From Rhodospirillales bacterium (GTDB lineage Bacteria; Pseudomonadota; Alphaproteobacteria; Micavibrionales; Micavibrionaceae), in the NCBI GenBank assembly GCA_020638155.1, contig JACKJB010000002.1, positions 1-64,000 on the forward strand: a stretch of DNA of 64,000 bases. Reading direction: 5' to 3'. The notes under the pieces were generated by a model, which did not search any database, had not been told where the DNA came from, and worked only from the letters and a program-made list of their open reading frames with translations. The position numbers were made by a program, and so were the translations under genes. This document shows positions 50,429 to 60,171 of this stretch, piece after piece (position 1 is the first letter of the stretch; each line of letters begins with the position of its first letter).

Positions 50429-51562
50429 GTGATTTTTGACCGGTACCTGTTCAAAAACCTGATGATTGCCACCGTGTTTGTCGCGGTGACGCTGGCGGCT
50501 GTGATTTTTCTGACCCAGTCTCTGCGCTTTTTGGAGCTGGTCATTCATTCCGGGGCCAGCAGCAGCGCGTTCTGGCTGTTGACGATGCTGGCGCTGCCGC
50601 GTTTTTTTGAGATTATTCTGCCGATTGCGCTGATGGCGGGGACGGTCTTTGTCTATAATAAGCTGACTATGGATAGCGAACTGATCGTCATGCGGCAGGC
50701 GGGAATGCCGCCGCTGTCTCTGGCGCGCCCGGCCCTGGCTGCCGCCGGGGTTGTGACGGTGGTGCTGTGGCTGGTGACGATGTGGCTTGGGCCTGTATCG
50801 CTGGCGAGCATGCAGAATATGCGCCAGGTCATTAAAGCGCAGTATTCAACACTGCTGTTCCGCGAGGGCGTGTTTAACGCCATGGTGCCGGGGCTGACGG
50901 TTTTTGTGCGTGAACGGGATCGTGACGGCGAACTGCACGGGCTGATGATTCATGATACACGCGACGATAATCCAGCGCCTGTGACGGTGCTGGCTAAACG
51001 TGGCGTGGTCGTGGTGACGCCGGAAGGGCAGCAGGTCCTGGTCTATGACGGCTCGCGCCAGAGTATGAACGCGGAAACCGGGGCGCTGGACCGGCTCGAT
51101 TTCGAACGGTACTCGATTGATTTGCCCGAAGGCAGCGGCCCGGTGCGCCAGCGCTGGAAGGAACCGGACGAACGGACTTTTCTTGCTTTGCTTCATCCCG
51201 ACCCGGAAGATATACGCGATCAGGAAAACCGCTGGGAGTTTACCGTTGAAGCACACAGGCGGATTGTCAGCCCGCTTTTGGCTCCGGCTTTTGCGTTGAT
51301 TGCGCTGAGCTTTTTATTGCTGGGTCCGCTGGACCGGCGGGGGCAGGGCTGGCGGATCGTGGCGGCGGTCCTGGCGACGGTCGCCCTGCAGGGATTTTAT
51401 CTTGCGGCATTCAATATGGCGCGGCATAGCGGATTAGGGCTCGTGCTTATGTACGTGCTGCTCCTGGTGCCGCTGGGGAGCGGGATGTTCCTGCTGAGCG
51501 GCAGCGGTGAAAAGCTGCGCCAGCGCTGGCTGTTCACCCGGCGGAAAGGACGGCCCGCATGA
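50429..51562 (+). CDS. lptF: LPS export permease LptF
   Basis: 377 aa from the GTG at 50429, chosen because AAGGA lies 7 bases upstream and the protein then opens with IFDRYLFKNL as the family does. Six membrane segments (three N-terminal, three C-terminal) surround a periplasmic jellyroll. It forms LptB2FG with LptG and the LptB at 28.8 kb. Its stop overlaps the lptG start by four bases. Confidence 0.94.
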   Translation: MIFDRYLFKNLMIATVFVAVTLAAVIFLTQSLRFLELVIHSGASSSAFWLLTMLALPRFFEIILPIALMAGTVFVYNKLTMDSELIVMRQAGMPPLSLARPALAAAGVVTVVLWLVTMWLGPVSLASMQNMRQVIKAQYSTLLFREGVFNAMVPGLTVFVRERDRDGELHGLMIHDTRDDNPAPVTVLAKRGVVVVTPEGQQVLVYDGSRQSMNAETGALDRLDFERYSIDLPEGSGPVRQRWKEPDERTFLALLHPDPEDIRDQENRWEFTVEAHRRIVSPLLAPAFALIALSFLLLGPLDRRGQGWRIVAAVLATVALQGFYLAAFNMARHSGLGLVLMYVLLLVPLGSGMFLLSGSGEKLRQRWLFTRRKGRPA

Positions 51563-52662
51563 TCGTTTTTTCAACGTTGAACCGTTATATCGCTAAAAAT
51601 TACCTTGTGAATATGCTGCTGATGCTGCTGGTGCTGTTCGGGATTATTTACCTGTTTGATACGGTTGAACTGCTGCGGCGGGCAGGCAAGAAGGATGATG
51701 TGCCGCTGGGGCTGGTGCTGCAGATGGGGCTTCTGAAATTGCCGGAGGTCGGGCAGATGCTGTTTCCGTTTGCGATCCTGTTCGGGGCGATGTTCACGTT
51801 CTGGCAGTTAACGCGCAGGCAGGAATTGATTGTCGCGCGGGCGGCCGGGTTTTCGGTCTGGCAGTTTTTAACTCCGGTGATCGGGGTGGCGTTGCTGGTC
51901 GGGGTGCTTAATGTGACCGTCGTAAACCCTTTGGGAGCGGCCCTGCTGAGCCGGTTTGAAACACTGGAGAACCAGTATTTATCGGAGCGGAAAAATTATG
52001 TGACCCTGCTCAAGGAAGGGTTGTGGTTGCGGCAGATCGAGGAGGAACGGGAATCTTACGTGATCCTGCATGCGGACCGGATCAATCTTTCCGCATGGGA
52101 ACTTTCCGATGTGATGGTGCTGTTTTTCGGGGACGGGGATATGTTCTTGCGCCGGATCGATGCGGAAAAAGCCCGGCTGGCTGACGGGATGTGGCAGTTC
52201 GAGCAGGCGGTCAGCAACCGCCCGGACCAGCGCCAGCCTGAAGTCCTCCCCCTTGTGGCGCTGCCGACTGAGCTGACGGCAGAAGAGCTTGAGGAAAGTT
52301 TTGCTTCTCCGGAAACGCTGTCTTTCTGGGCGCTGCCGGGATTTATCAAGACCATGGAAAATACCGGGTTTGATGCGACGCCGCTGAAGATCCATTTTCA
52401 TACGCTTCTGGCGGAGCCGCTTTTGTTTATCGCAATGGTGCTGCTGGCGGCGGCGGTGTCAATGCGCCCGCCGCGCTTTAGCGGGACGATGATGCTGATT
52501 GCCACGGGCGTTGTGACGGGATTCGTGATTTTCTTCCTGTCCAGCTTTTTACAGGCGCTGGGGGCATCGCACCAGATTCCGGTGTTCCTGGCGGCGTGGT
52601 CGCCGGCGATGATTAGTTTATTGCTGGGGTTTGCCGTGATGCTGAGCCTTGAAGATGGGTAA
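51559..52662 (+). CDS. lptG: LPS export permease LptG
   Basis: 367 aa. Starts NRYIAKNYLVNMLLMLLVLF, the typical LptG head. Six membrane segments and a central periplasmic domain are present. Translationally coupled to lptF. It extracts LPS from the inner membrane with LptF and LptB. Confidence 0.95.
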   Translation: MIVFSTLNRYIAKNYLVNMLLMLLVLFGIIYLFDTVELLRRAGKKDDVPLGLVLQMGLLKLPEVGQMLFPFAILFGAMFTFWQLTRRQELIVARAAGFSVWQFLTPVIGVALLVGVLNVTVVNPLGAALLSRFETLENQYLSERKNYVTLLKEGLWLRQIEEERESYVILHADRINLSAWELSDVMVLFFGDGDMFLRRIDAEKARLADGMWQFEQAVSNRPDQRQPEVLPLVALPTELTAEELEESFASPETLSFWALPGFIKTMENTGFDATPLKIHFHTLLAEPLLFIAMVLLAAAVSMRPPRFSGTMMLIATGVVTGFVIFFLSSFLQALGASHQIPVFLAAWSPAMISLLLGFAVMLSLEDG

Positions 52663-52875
52663 AACCTTAAAAATGTGCAGATTCCGGATTGACCGCCGCG
52701 CGATTCTCATCCCATTATACGGGCTGTAAAAGGCGAAATGTTTTTTGTTTTTCAGAATGTTAAAAAATATTCTTTGGGCATTAAAAAATTAACCAAACGG
52801 TAATTCCCGCATGCTTTACTAGGCGATAGTGAAATGGGGGAACTAAGGCAGAAAAGCCTGGAAAAGGAACTAGAA

Positions 52876-53649
52876 ATGAAGGACCAGAGTAAGAAATCCG
52901 GTGGTGTTTTAACATTATGCCTGGCGGCGTTTATGTGCCTGATGATTGCAGGGTGTACAACCAATCCGCAAACGGCAGATGGCGAGATTTACGACCCGCT
53001 TGAAGATATGAACCGGTCTGTGTTTGAAGCCAATGATGCGCTCGATCAGGCTGTGGCCCGCCCGATTGCTCAGGCGTATCGTTCCGTAACGCCCAAACTG
53101 GTCCGGGAAAGTGTCCGGAATTTCCTGCGTAACCTGCGGACGCCGATCAATATGGCGAACAATATCCTGCAGGGGGATATTGAAGGCGCTGCGGGCGATT
53201 TGTCCCGCTTTGTCATGAATACGTCGATCGGTATTGGCGGCCTGTTTGATGTCGCAGCGGATACCGGGCTTGAATATGAACATGAAGATTTTGGCCAGAC
53301 GCTTGGTGTCTGGGGTATTGCGCACGGTCCATATCTGGTGCTGCCTGTGATCGGGCCATCATCCTTCCGGGATGCGACCGGGATCCTGGTGGATACGTTT
53401 GCCGATCCTGTACGTCTGTACCTGTATAACACAGACCAGGAAGAATGGTATTACGCCCGGGTTGTAGCAACCGGCATCGACAAGCGTGAAGAGCTTCTGG
53501 ATGCGCTGGATGATCTGCGGGCGAACTCGTTCGATTATTACGCCGCGATCCGCAGTGCCTACATGCAAAAACGTGAGGCTATGTTGCGGGATGATGATCC
53601 TGATGCAGTTGTGGCTCCGGCAATTCCGGATTATGACGAAGAGTTTTAA
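52876..53649 (+). CDS. mlaA: MlaA (VacJ) lipoprotein
   Basis: 257 aa from the ATG at 52876, with AAGGAA six bases upstream. The lipobox is LMIAGC with the lipidated Cys27. The MlaA core includes YDPLEDMNRSVFEAND, FLRNLRTPINMANNILQG and HGPYLVLPVIGPSSFRDATG. It removes misplaced phospholipids from the outer leaflet of the outer membrane. Next to mlaC, as in many alphaproteobacteria. Confidence 0.95.
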   Translation: MKDQSKKSGGVLTLCLAAFMCLMIAGCTTNPQTADGEIYDPLEDMNRSVFEANDALDQAVARPIAQAYRSVTPKLVRESVRNFLRNLRTPINMANNILQGDIEGAAGDLSRFVMNTSIGIGGLFDVAADTGLEYEHEDFGQTLGVWGIAHGPYLVLPVIGPSSFRDATGILVDTFADPVRLYLYNTDQEEWYYARVVATGIDKREELLDALDDLRANSFDYYAAIRSAYMQKREAMLRDDDPDAVVAPAIPDYDEEF

Positions 53650-53775
53650 TAAAGACGCTTGATTTTTGGTGTATTTTTTATAATATCCGCACGGCGTTCA
53701 GGCAAAAAAATTGTTTGAATGCCGTGTGGCTTTAAAGAAAGCCGGGTTCAAGATAATAAGCGGGTGAAGAGAAGC

Positions 53776-54468
53776 ATGAAAATGCGGATATTCCAGAAAA
53801 AACTGATGGTTCTTGGCCTTGCCGGGTGCGTGACCTTTGCGCTGCCGCAGGCTACGAACGCTTTCCCGGTAATGGCGGTCCCTGTCGTTCTGGACTCCGG
53901 GATGAGCGCCAGTGTCATTGCCGTTAACGGCGGTACGGTTGACGATAAGGTCGCCAAGGCTGCCCAGGGTTTTATTGATGGTATGGGACAAAAAGCGATC
54001 GGCTTTTTGGGCGATTCCGGGATGAGCATAGCCCAGAAAAAATCATCTTTCCGCAAGCTGCTGCAGGGCAGCTTTGATATGAAGACGATCGGCCGGTTTT
54101 CGCTGGGACGTTACTGGCGCGTGGCGACCCCGGAGCAGCGTAAAGAATATTTGACGCTGTTTGAGAATATGGTTATCGAAGTTTATTCGCAGCGTTTTTC
54201 CGATTACCAGGGCCAGAAATTCGAAACGCGTTCTTACCGTGCCGACGGGCCGAGCGATACGCTGGTTACTTCTTTCATCGTTCCCGATTCCGGGCCGGAG
54301 ATTCAGGTTGATTGGCGGGTTCGTTATAAAAACGGGAAATACCGCGTGATCGATGTGATTGTCGAAGGCGTCAGCATGTCGGTGACGCAGCGCTCCGACT
54401 TTTCCGCCGTAATCCAGCGTGGTGGCGGTGACGTCCAGGTTTTACTGGATCATTTGCGCGGCGCGTAA
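53776..54468 (+). CDS. mlaC: MlaC-type phospholipid-binding protein
   Basis: 230 aa from the ATG at 53776 (MKMRIFQKKL), after GAAGAGA. The signal peptide ends PQATNA-F. The toluene-tolerance/Ttg2D fold is recognised by FDMKTIGRFSLGRYWR, QRKEYLTLFENM and YRVIDVIVEGVSM. It ferries phospholipid between MlaA and the inner-membrane Mla complex. The mlaB, mlaD, mlaE and mlaF genes are not in the window. Confidence 0.92.
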   Translation: MKMRIFQKKLMVLGLAGCVTFALPQATNAFPVMAVPVVLDSGMSASVIAVNGGTVDDKVAKAAQGFIDGMGQKAIGFLGDSGMSIAQKKSSFRKLLQGSFDMKTIGRFSLGRYWRVATPEQRKEYLTLFENMVIEVYSQRFSDYQGQKFETRSYRADGPSDTLVTSFIVPDSGPEIQVDWRVRYKNGKYRVIDVIVEGVSMSVTQRSDFSAVIQRGGGDVQVLLDHLRGA

Positions 54469-54503
54469 TAAGTCCTTTCCGGTTATTTCAGCTGAATATG
54501 CTC

Positions 54504-57218
54504 TTAAATTTTGGGTGCCGCTCTTGCGGCAATGCCTTGCATGGCGCTGTTCATCGGGCCAAGGGCGAGCTGTGATCCCATGAAGGAGTATTGAACCAGA
54601 CTTGCCGCCGGATCGCCGGCCTGTTCCCCGAAGGTCGAGACGCTGGCGTTCATCCAGCGCAGGATGTTATTCGGGATCAGATCGACCAGTTTGAAGGATG
54701 CCATGGCCATCATATAAACGATAATAGCGTAGATCACGGTATAAAACAGTCTGTCTGCGGCATTGCGCAGATACTCGATGCTGCCGACTGTCGGTCCGAC
54801 CCCGGCGCCGGTGCCGGGTGTAATTGATGCGCCCAGATCGTCGCTGTCATAGCCCAGCAGGTTTGATGTCACCAGTTGCCAGATTTCGTTCAGGACCTGG
54901 ACTTGTGAAGCAAAAATAATGATCCCGGCAAGCAGCCCGAAAATAATCAACAGCGGCCTTAGGAAAATTTCGAAAATCAGGAAATAGCCGTTCATTGCCG
55001 CCGGGCCGGGCAGGCCTTCGCCGTCGATCCGCACGTGGGCCAGTGCCCAGAGCGGCAAGCCGACCATGGCTTCGAAAATGCCTTTGATCCAGCCGCCGAC
55101 GGCAAAGAAGAAGTAGATAAAGGGCAGGAACGGGACGATGTAATACAGGATAAAGCCAAGCGAAAGGCCGATCAGGGCAACCTGTCCGGCAAAGCTGGCG
55201 GCGGCCATGGCGACACTTTCGACCAGGTTTTTACCAAGAATATTGGCAAGGCCGCCAACAACCCCGGCCCCGAAGGAGAAGCCAAGATTAGTGACCGCGC
55301 TTTCGATCAGGCTGCGCCCGATCCCGACCAGTTGTGCCAGGGGGTGGATATCCAGGTTTTTGTGAATATTGATTAGTCCGCTCAGCCCGAACATGGCGAT
55401 CACTGAATCCAGCATGCTGCTGCCGCCGGTTTCCTTATATTGAACGTTCCAGAAACTCTGGGCGTAGAAATAAGCGGCGGCCATACGCGGATCCTGCGCG
55501 TTTTCAAATTCGACCATATTACCGCCTGACATGACGGGATCGAACCGGTCAAGGCCTGAGGTGAAATCATCATGCATGCGGCGTTGGTCGCGGACATGTT
55601 CCATGACAGCCGGGTAAAGATTGGGTGTCGGGACGCCATTAACGGCAGAGAAAAACCCGCCGGTATATTCGGCAACTTTCTGGTACCAGATCGCCGCTCC
55701 GGCCCAACCAAGCGTGGTGAAATCTTCGTTCCATGTCGCGCCAATCTGGGCAAGACGCGCGGCATCAATTGCTACGGGGATATCGGCGTTAAACCAGCTT
55801 AATGTGCCTTCGATGTAATTATTGTCGGGCAACTGTGCCAAAGGATCCCGCGTGGCAACAGGCATATAGCGCAGGGCGATGTTATTCGCGTAAAAGATTT
55901 GCAGCCCATCGGTCCATAAATCTTTGACCAGCTCATAATAATGTTCCTGCATCTGGAGTGCGCCGGGCTGGTTGATATCCTTGGTCTGGAAGGCGATTTC
56001 ACCGCAAAGCGGTTTGACGTGACCGGAATAGCGCTCATATTGCACCGGATCCTTGGGACCGAAACGCAGGATAATATCGCCGTTATTGGTGTCAGGATCG
56101 CCGTTAATCGCATTGGACAGGGCTGCCGCGAATGCGGTCGGGACGAATTCCACGCTTTGGTCTTTGCCGTATATCAGCCAGGCTTTGACTTCCGGGTTTG
56201 TGACATCGTCTCTTTTATTCAGCAATCTTTCAGCTGACTGACAGGTTAGCGCGACGAAGGTCATCTCGATCACGTTATTAACTGGCGGCGCATTCGGGCG
56301 GGCGACAAGCGTTGCGGGATCGCCGAGCAGTGTTGTACCAAATCCGTTTATATCGAACATAAATTCTTGCCAGGCGTTGGTCGCCATATTCGATCCCCAT
56401 TTGGCCATCATCAGGGTCAGGAGTTGCGCCCCGTTCAGCCCGAAAGCAAGCGGCGTTAAAAGAGCAATGGCAATGACCAGGCGGATCGGTGCCCATAACC
56501 GGTTAAACCGCTTTCCGAACGGGGTACCGCTTTGCGCTGTTTCGGCGACAACGGTTGCGAACATATACATCATCACCATGAAGCCAACGACCAGGATACC
56601 GATATTGTAAAAGTTAAACAGCGTGTGCAGGGCGAGATGAAATTGTGTTGGTACGCTGTAGGTTGGTCCAACGGGGACGAAGCCGCCGCCCGGTGTAAAG
56701 GCAAGCTGGCACATTACTCCTTGGATGGCACAGGAATTAAAAATCGCATATGGATTTTTAAAGCCGAATGTCAGGTCCATCAGGCGGTAGGCGATATCGT
56801 AGGTTGCCGCTGCCGGGGTAATGGAGAAGAAATTGCTCAGGAAAACGTAATCTCCAATTTCATCGCCAAGGCCCGCATTGGCCGCAGGAATCATAAAGCC
56901 GGCGATCAGGAAAGCGAATTGTAAGAACAGCAGGACGATGCCGAGCAGAATCGTAAAAAATATAATAACCTGGTCAGCGTTCTCTTTTTTGAAGACAAGG
57001 TTGCGCCGGGCTTCGAAGATAACATGCCTGATGCCGTATTGTCCGATATTGGCCGGGTTCAGGTAAGGATGGCCTGCGGGCAGCAAACGAACGGTGCGGT
57101 AAACATAAGAAAGGTACAGCGCTATGTGTGAAAAACCGGACGAGAAAAAATCCATGATGCGTGGAACAATTCCCGGCAGCATGGTATAGCGCAGTATTTT
57201 TCCCGTTGTTATATCCAT
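54504..57218 (-). CDS. DotA/TraY family type IVB secretion protein, paralogue 1
   Basis: 904 aa. A cytosolic N-terminal head includes GKILRYTMLPGIVPRIMDFF and YGIRHVIFEARRNLVFKKEN; a membrane segment with AANAG follows near residues 85-115. The next block has ETAQSGTPFGKRFNRLWAPIR and AKWGSNMATNAW. A long, presumably periplasmic variable part spans about 290-620. The C-terminal helices contain IPFLPFIYFFFAVGGWI and GLPLWALAHVRIDGEGLP. It ends near ASVSTFGEQAGDP. DotA-type proteins build the inner-membrane platform of type IVB systems. It is the last gene of the leftward array. Confidence 0.85.
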   Translation of the reverse strand: MDITTGKILRYTMLPGIVPRIMDFFSSGFSHIALYLSYVYRTVRLLPAGHPYLNPANIGQYGIRHVIFEARRNLVFKKENADQVIIFFTILLGIVLLFLQFAFLIAGFMIPAANAGLGDEIGDYVFLSNFFSITPAAATYDIAYRLMDLTFGFKNPYAIFNSCAIQGVMCQLAFTPGGGFVPVGPTYSVPTQFHLALHTLFNFYNIGILVVGFMVMMYMFATVVAETAQSGTPFGKRFNRLWAPIRLVIAIALLTPLAFGLNGAQLLTLMMAKWGSNMATNAWQEFMFDINGFGTTLLGDPATLVARPNAPPVNNVIEMTFVALTCQSAERLLNKRDDVTNPEVKAWLIYGKDQSVEFVPTAFAAALSNAINGDPDTNNGDIILRFGPKDPVQYERYSGHVKPLCGEIAFQTKDINQPGALQMQEHYYELVKDLWTDGLQIFYANNIALRYMPVATRDPLAQLPDNNYIEGTLSWFNADIPVAIDAARLAQIGATWNEDFTTLGWAGAAIWYQKVAEYTGGFFSAVNGVPTPNLYPAVMEHVRDQRRMHDDFTSGLDRFDPVMSGGNMVEFENAQDPRMAAAYFYAQSFWNVQYKETGGSSMLDSVIAMFGLSGLINIHKNLDIHPLAQLVGIGRSLIESAVTNLGFSFGAGVVGGLANILGKNLVESVAMAAASFAGQVALIGLSLGFILYYIVPFLPFIYFFFAVGGWIKGIFEAMVGLPLWALAHVRIDGEGLPGPAAMNGYFLIFEIFLRPLLIIFGLLAGIIIFASQVQVLNEIWQLVTSNLLGYDSDDLGASITPGTGAGVGPTVGSIEYLRNAADRLFYTVIYAIIVYMMAMASFKLVDLIPNNILRWMNASVSTFGEQAGDPAASLVQYSFMGSQLALGPMNSAMQGIAARAAPKI

Positions 57219-57219
57219 C

Positions 57220-60138
57220 CTATTTCTGTCCTGCTCTTCCTGTCAGTTCCATCATAGCCTTTCCGCCACTGCTTCCGGCCCCACTTATTGCGCCGCCGAC
57301 CTGACTCAGGCGGCCGGTCATCATATTCGAACCGATAAGGCTGTTCCGGACCAGATTCTGGGCCGGATCGCCGGCCTGTTCGCCAAAGGTCGAGACGTTA
57401 GCCCCCATCCAGCGCAGCAGGTGGTTCGGGATCTGGTCGATCAGTTTGAACGATGCCATCGCCATCATATATGCAATGATGGCATAGATTACTGTGAAGA
57501 AAAATTCATCTACTTCGTTGCGCAGGAATTCAATACTGCCGGTGCCTGAGCCTGCGGGCGTGGCGACATCTTTCTCAAATCCGGATACGCTGGAGACAAC
57601 CACGCCCCATATTTCGTGCAGGATCGACATTTGTGCCGCAAAGATCGTGATGCTGGCGACAAATCCGAAAATAATCAAAAGTGGCCGCAGGAATATTTCC
57701 AGGATCAGGTAATATCCGCCCATGGCCGCATCCGGCGGGAAACCGTTTCCATCGATCCGGATATGAGCCAGCGCCCATAGAGGTACACCGACCATGGCTT
57801 CGAAGATCGCCTTGACCCACCCGCCGACGGCAAAGAAAAAATAGATGAAAGGCAGGAATGGAATGACGTAAAATAACACGAATCCAATCGATAAGCCGAT
57901 CATCGCGACCTGCAGGAAGAAGCCGCTGGTCGATGCGGCGACCCGTCCGAAAGCGTGCTGCTGAAACAGGTTCAGAATGCCGCCGCCAAGCCCGGATGCT
58001 GCCGAGTAACCAAGATTGCGGACCGCTGAGTCGACAATTGAGCGGCCAATAGAAGCAAGCTGGGCCAGCGGATGGATATTTTGCGCTTCATTTTCAACGA
58101 TATTGAACAGGCCCTCGGTGCCGAAGATGGCATTGATCGTATCGCGGTAAATATTACTCTTCCGGCTTGTGTCTGAATATTTATCATGCCATATGCCGTG
58201 TGCTTCGTACATTGCCCGCAAAATCTGGCTTTCCTCATCATCGGCCTTTTCAACCGGGGCGTCGGGACCGCGCTTATCGCGGAAACGCGTTTCACCGGAT
58301 ACGGCACTATCGGCGCTCGCTCTGTTACGGATATGATCTTCCATGATCTGCGGATAGGTTTTGACCATCGGCATGGCATAGACAGAGCTGACCAGGCTGC
58401 CGTTGAGCTGGGCGATCTTATTATACCAGATGGCCGCCCCGCCCCAGCCAAGCTGTTCGAGTGTTTCCAGCCATTCCGGCGATGCCTGTTGTTCCATTAC
58501 GGCAAGCGTGATTCGTGTTTCCAGATAGTCCTGGTAAGCTTGCTGCAACCCTGCCAGTTCCTGTGCTGTCGGTAAGGGGTGCGCGGCATTGTTTCCAATC
58601 GCGATATGCCTGTTAGCCATAGCTTCGCCGATATCGTGAAAATCAATCGATGCGACCCCGCCGACGACGGCAGATATTCCTGCACCCAGGTTGGCGGCAT
58701 CCTGCCACAATATTTCAACCATCTGATAATACGTTCTATACATGTACCAGGCTCCCGGCTCTGTCACCGCCGCTGCGAAAACATTTTCCGGGACGTAAGT
58801 CAGGTTTAGGGTGATTTCCCCGCAATAGGGGATCACGCCGCCGTCGTAAGTCTGATGGCTGCCGCCACCCACTACCGTTCCCGGCGCAGGGGGGCCTCCG
58901 GCTAAAAGGGCCGGATCAACACGCCGTTCGCCAAAACGGATAATGACTTCACCGCGATGGGCGAATTCCGCAGCCTGTTGGTAGTTTGTTAACAGCAACC
59001 GCCGTCCGCCGATCCCGATTTGATTGTTGTTCATGATATAGGCGTCAATCTGGATATCCGGGCGGCCTTGTCTTTTGAACATCCGCTCATAGGCTATTTT
59101 ACAGGTTGCGAGAACGCCGCCGAATTCCATCAGGGTGTTTACGGGCGGGGCTTCGGGGGTGGCGACCATGGTATTGGCCGGCCCGCCGAGCGTACCGGAG
59201 GCTTTCATCGTGTTGCTGTAGATGATCCAGCCGTTGGTGGCAAAACCGGATCCCCATTTCGCGGCATACATCAATATCCATTGCGAAGAATTCAAGCCGT
59301 GGGCAATCGGGATCAACAGGCCCAGCGCGACAACCATTCTGATCGGTGCCCACAGATGGTTAAAGCGGCGGCCAAAAGCGGTGCCGGTTTGTGCGGTTTC
59401 GGCGGCAATCGCAAACATGAAATATAAAAAGGTGAAAACGGCGATCACCAGAAGGCCGACACTATAGACCTGCAGCATCCCGCGCAGCGCCCGGTGAAAC
59501 GGCCACGGGAAATTGTAATTCGGGACGGGGACTGTGCGGGCATAATCGGTGAAGATGGTCCTGTCCGCGGTGACATCACGGGTAGACTGACCAATTTGAA
59601 AACAATCAGTGTTTAAAACAACACAGGTATATTGCCCGGCGTCATTGGTGAAAAAACTGGTGTTTAAAGCGCCGTTAACGCCAGGAATGCCGAACACCCT
59701 GTCCAGCAGGACAAAGGCCAGATCATGTTCGACATTCGGCGTATTAAAATAGCTGAAGAAATCGAACGGGTTGCTGCTGGGATATAACGGCCCGGCATGT
59801 GCGGCTTCCATGAATCCCGCACAAAGCAGCATCAGCATCTGCACGATCAACAGGACAATACCGATCAGCATGATGAAATACAGGAAGATCTGGTCTATAT
59901 TTTCTTTTTTATAGACAAGGTTGTTCCCGGCTTCTGAAATAACATGCCGGATACCGAAGCGGCCCATGTTCTCCGGTATAAGATACGGATGGTTTGCCGG
60001 CAGCAGCCGGACGGCGCTGTAAATCTGGGCCATGAAAAAGGCTATGTAAGAAAATCCTGAATAAAACAGGCCCTGAAGCCGCGGCATAAGCTGCGGGGTC
60101 AGAGTGTATTGCAGAATATTTTTCGTCGTCAGTTGCAT
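57220..60138 (-). CDS. DotA/TraY family type IVB secretion protein, paralogue 2
   Basis: 972 aa, the longest complete copy. It repeats the family blocks: NILQYTLTPQLMPRLQ near the start, FGIRHVISEAGNNLVYKKEN, a hydrophobic segment ending AAHAG, ETAQTGTAFGRRFNHLWAPIR, AKWGSGFATNGW, then HPLAQLASIGRSIVDSAVRNL and the C-terminal IPFLPFIYFFFAVGGW block. The variable central region (about 320-640) differs from the others. One base separates its stop from paralogue 1's start. Its C-terminal tail is Gly/Ser-rich and short. Confidence 0.86.
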   Translation of the reverse strand: MQLTTKNILQYTLTPQLMPRLQGLFYSGFSYIAFFMAQIYSAVRLLPANHPYLIPENMGRFGIRHVISEAGNNLVYKKENIDQIFLYFIMLIGIVLLIVQMLMLLCAGFMEAAHAGPLYPSSNPFDFFSYFNTPNVEHDLAFVLLDRVFGIPGVNGALNTSFFTNDAGQYTCVVLNTDCFQIGQSTRDVTADRTIFTDYARTVPVPNYNFPWPFHRALRGMLQVYSVGLLVIAVFTFLYFMFAIAAETAQTGTAFGRRFNHLWAPIRMVVALGLLIPIAHGLNSSQWILMYAAKWGSGFATNGWIIYSNTMKASGTLGGPANTMVATPEAPPVNTLMEFGGVLATCKIAYERMFKRQGRPDIQIDAYIMNNNQIGIGGRRLLLTNYQQAAEFAHRGEVIIRFGERRVDPALLAGGPPAPGTVVGGGSHQTYDGGVIPYCGEITLNLTYVPENVFAAAVTEPGAWYMYRTYYQMVEILWQDAANLGAGISAVVGGVASIDFHDIGEAMANRHIAIGNNAAHPLPTAQELAGLQQAYQDYLETRITLAVMEQQASPEWLETLEQLGWGGAAIWYNKIAQLNGSLVSSVYAMPMVKTYPQIMEDHIRNRASADSAVSGETRFRDKRGPDAPVEKADDEESQILRAMYEAHGIWHDKYSDTSRKSNIYRDTINAIFGTEGLFNIVENEAQNIHPLAQLASIGRSIVDSAVRNLGYSAASGLGGGILNLFQQHAFGRVAASTSGFFLQVAMIGLSIGFVLFYVIPFLPFIYFFFAVGGWVKAIFEAMVGVPLWALAHIRIDGNGFPPDAAMGGYYLILEIFLRPLLIIFGFVASITIFAAQMSILHEIWGVVVSSVSGFEKDVATPAGSGTGSIEFLRNEVDEFFFTVIYAIIAYMMAMASFKLIDQIPNHLLRWMGANVSTFGEQAGDPAQNLVRNSLIGSNMMTGRLSQVGGAISGAGSSGGKAMMELTGRAGQK

Positions 60139-60171
60139 TTTTACCGTCTTACAATTTCTTTATTCATGTTG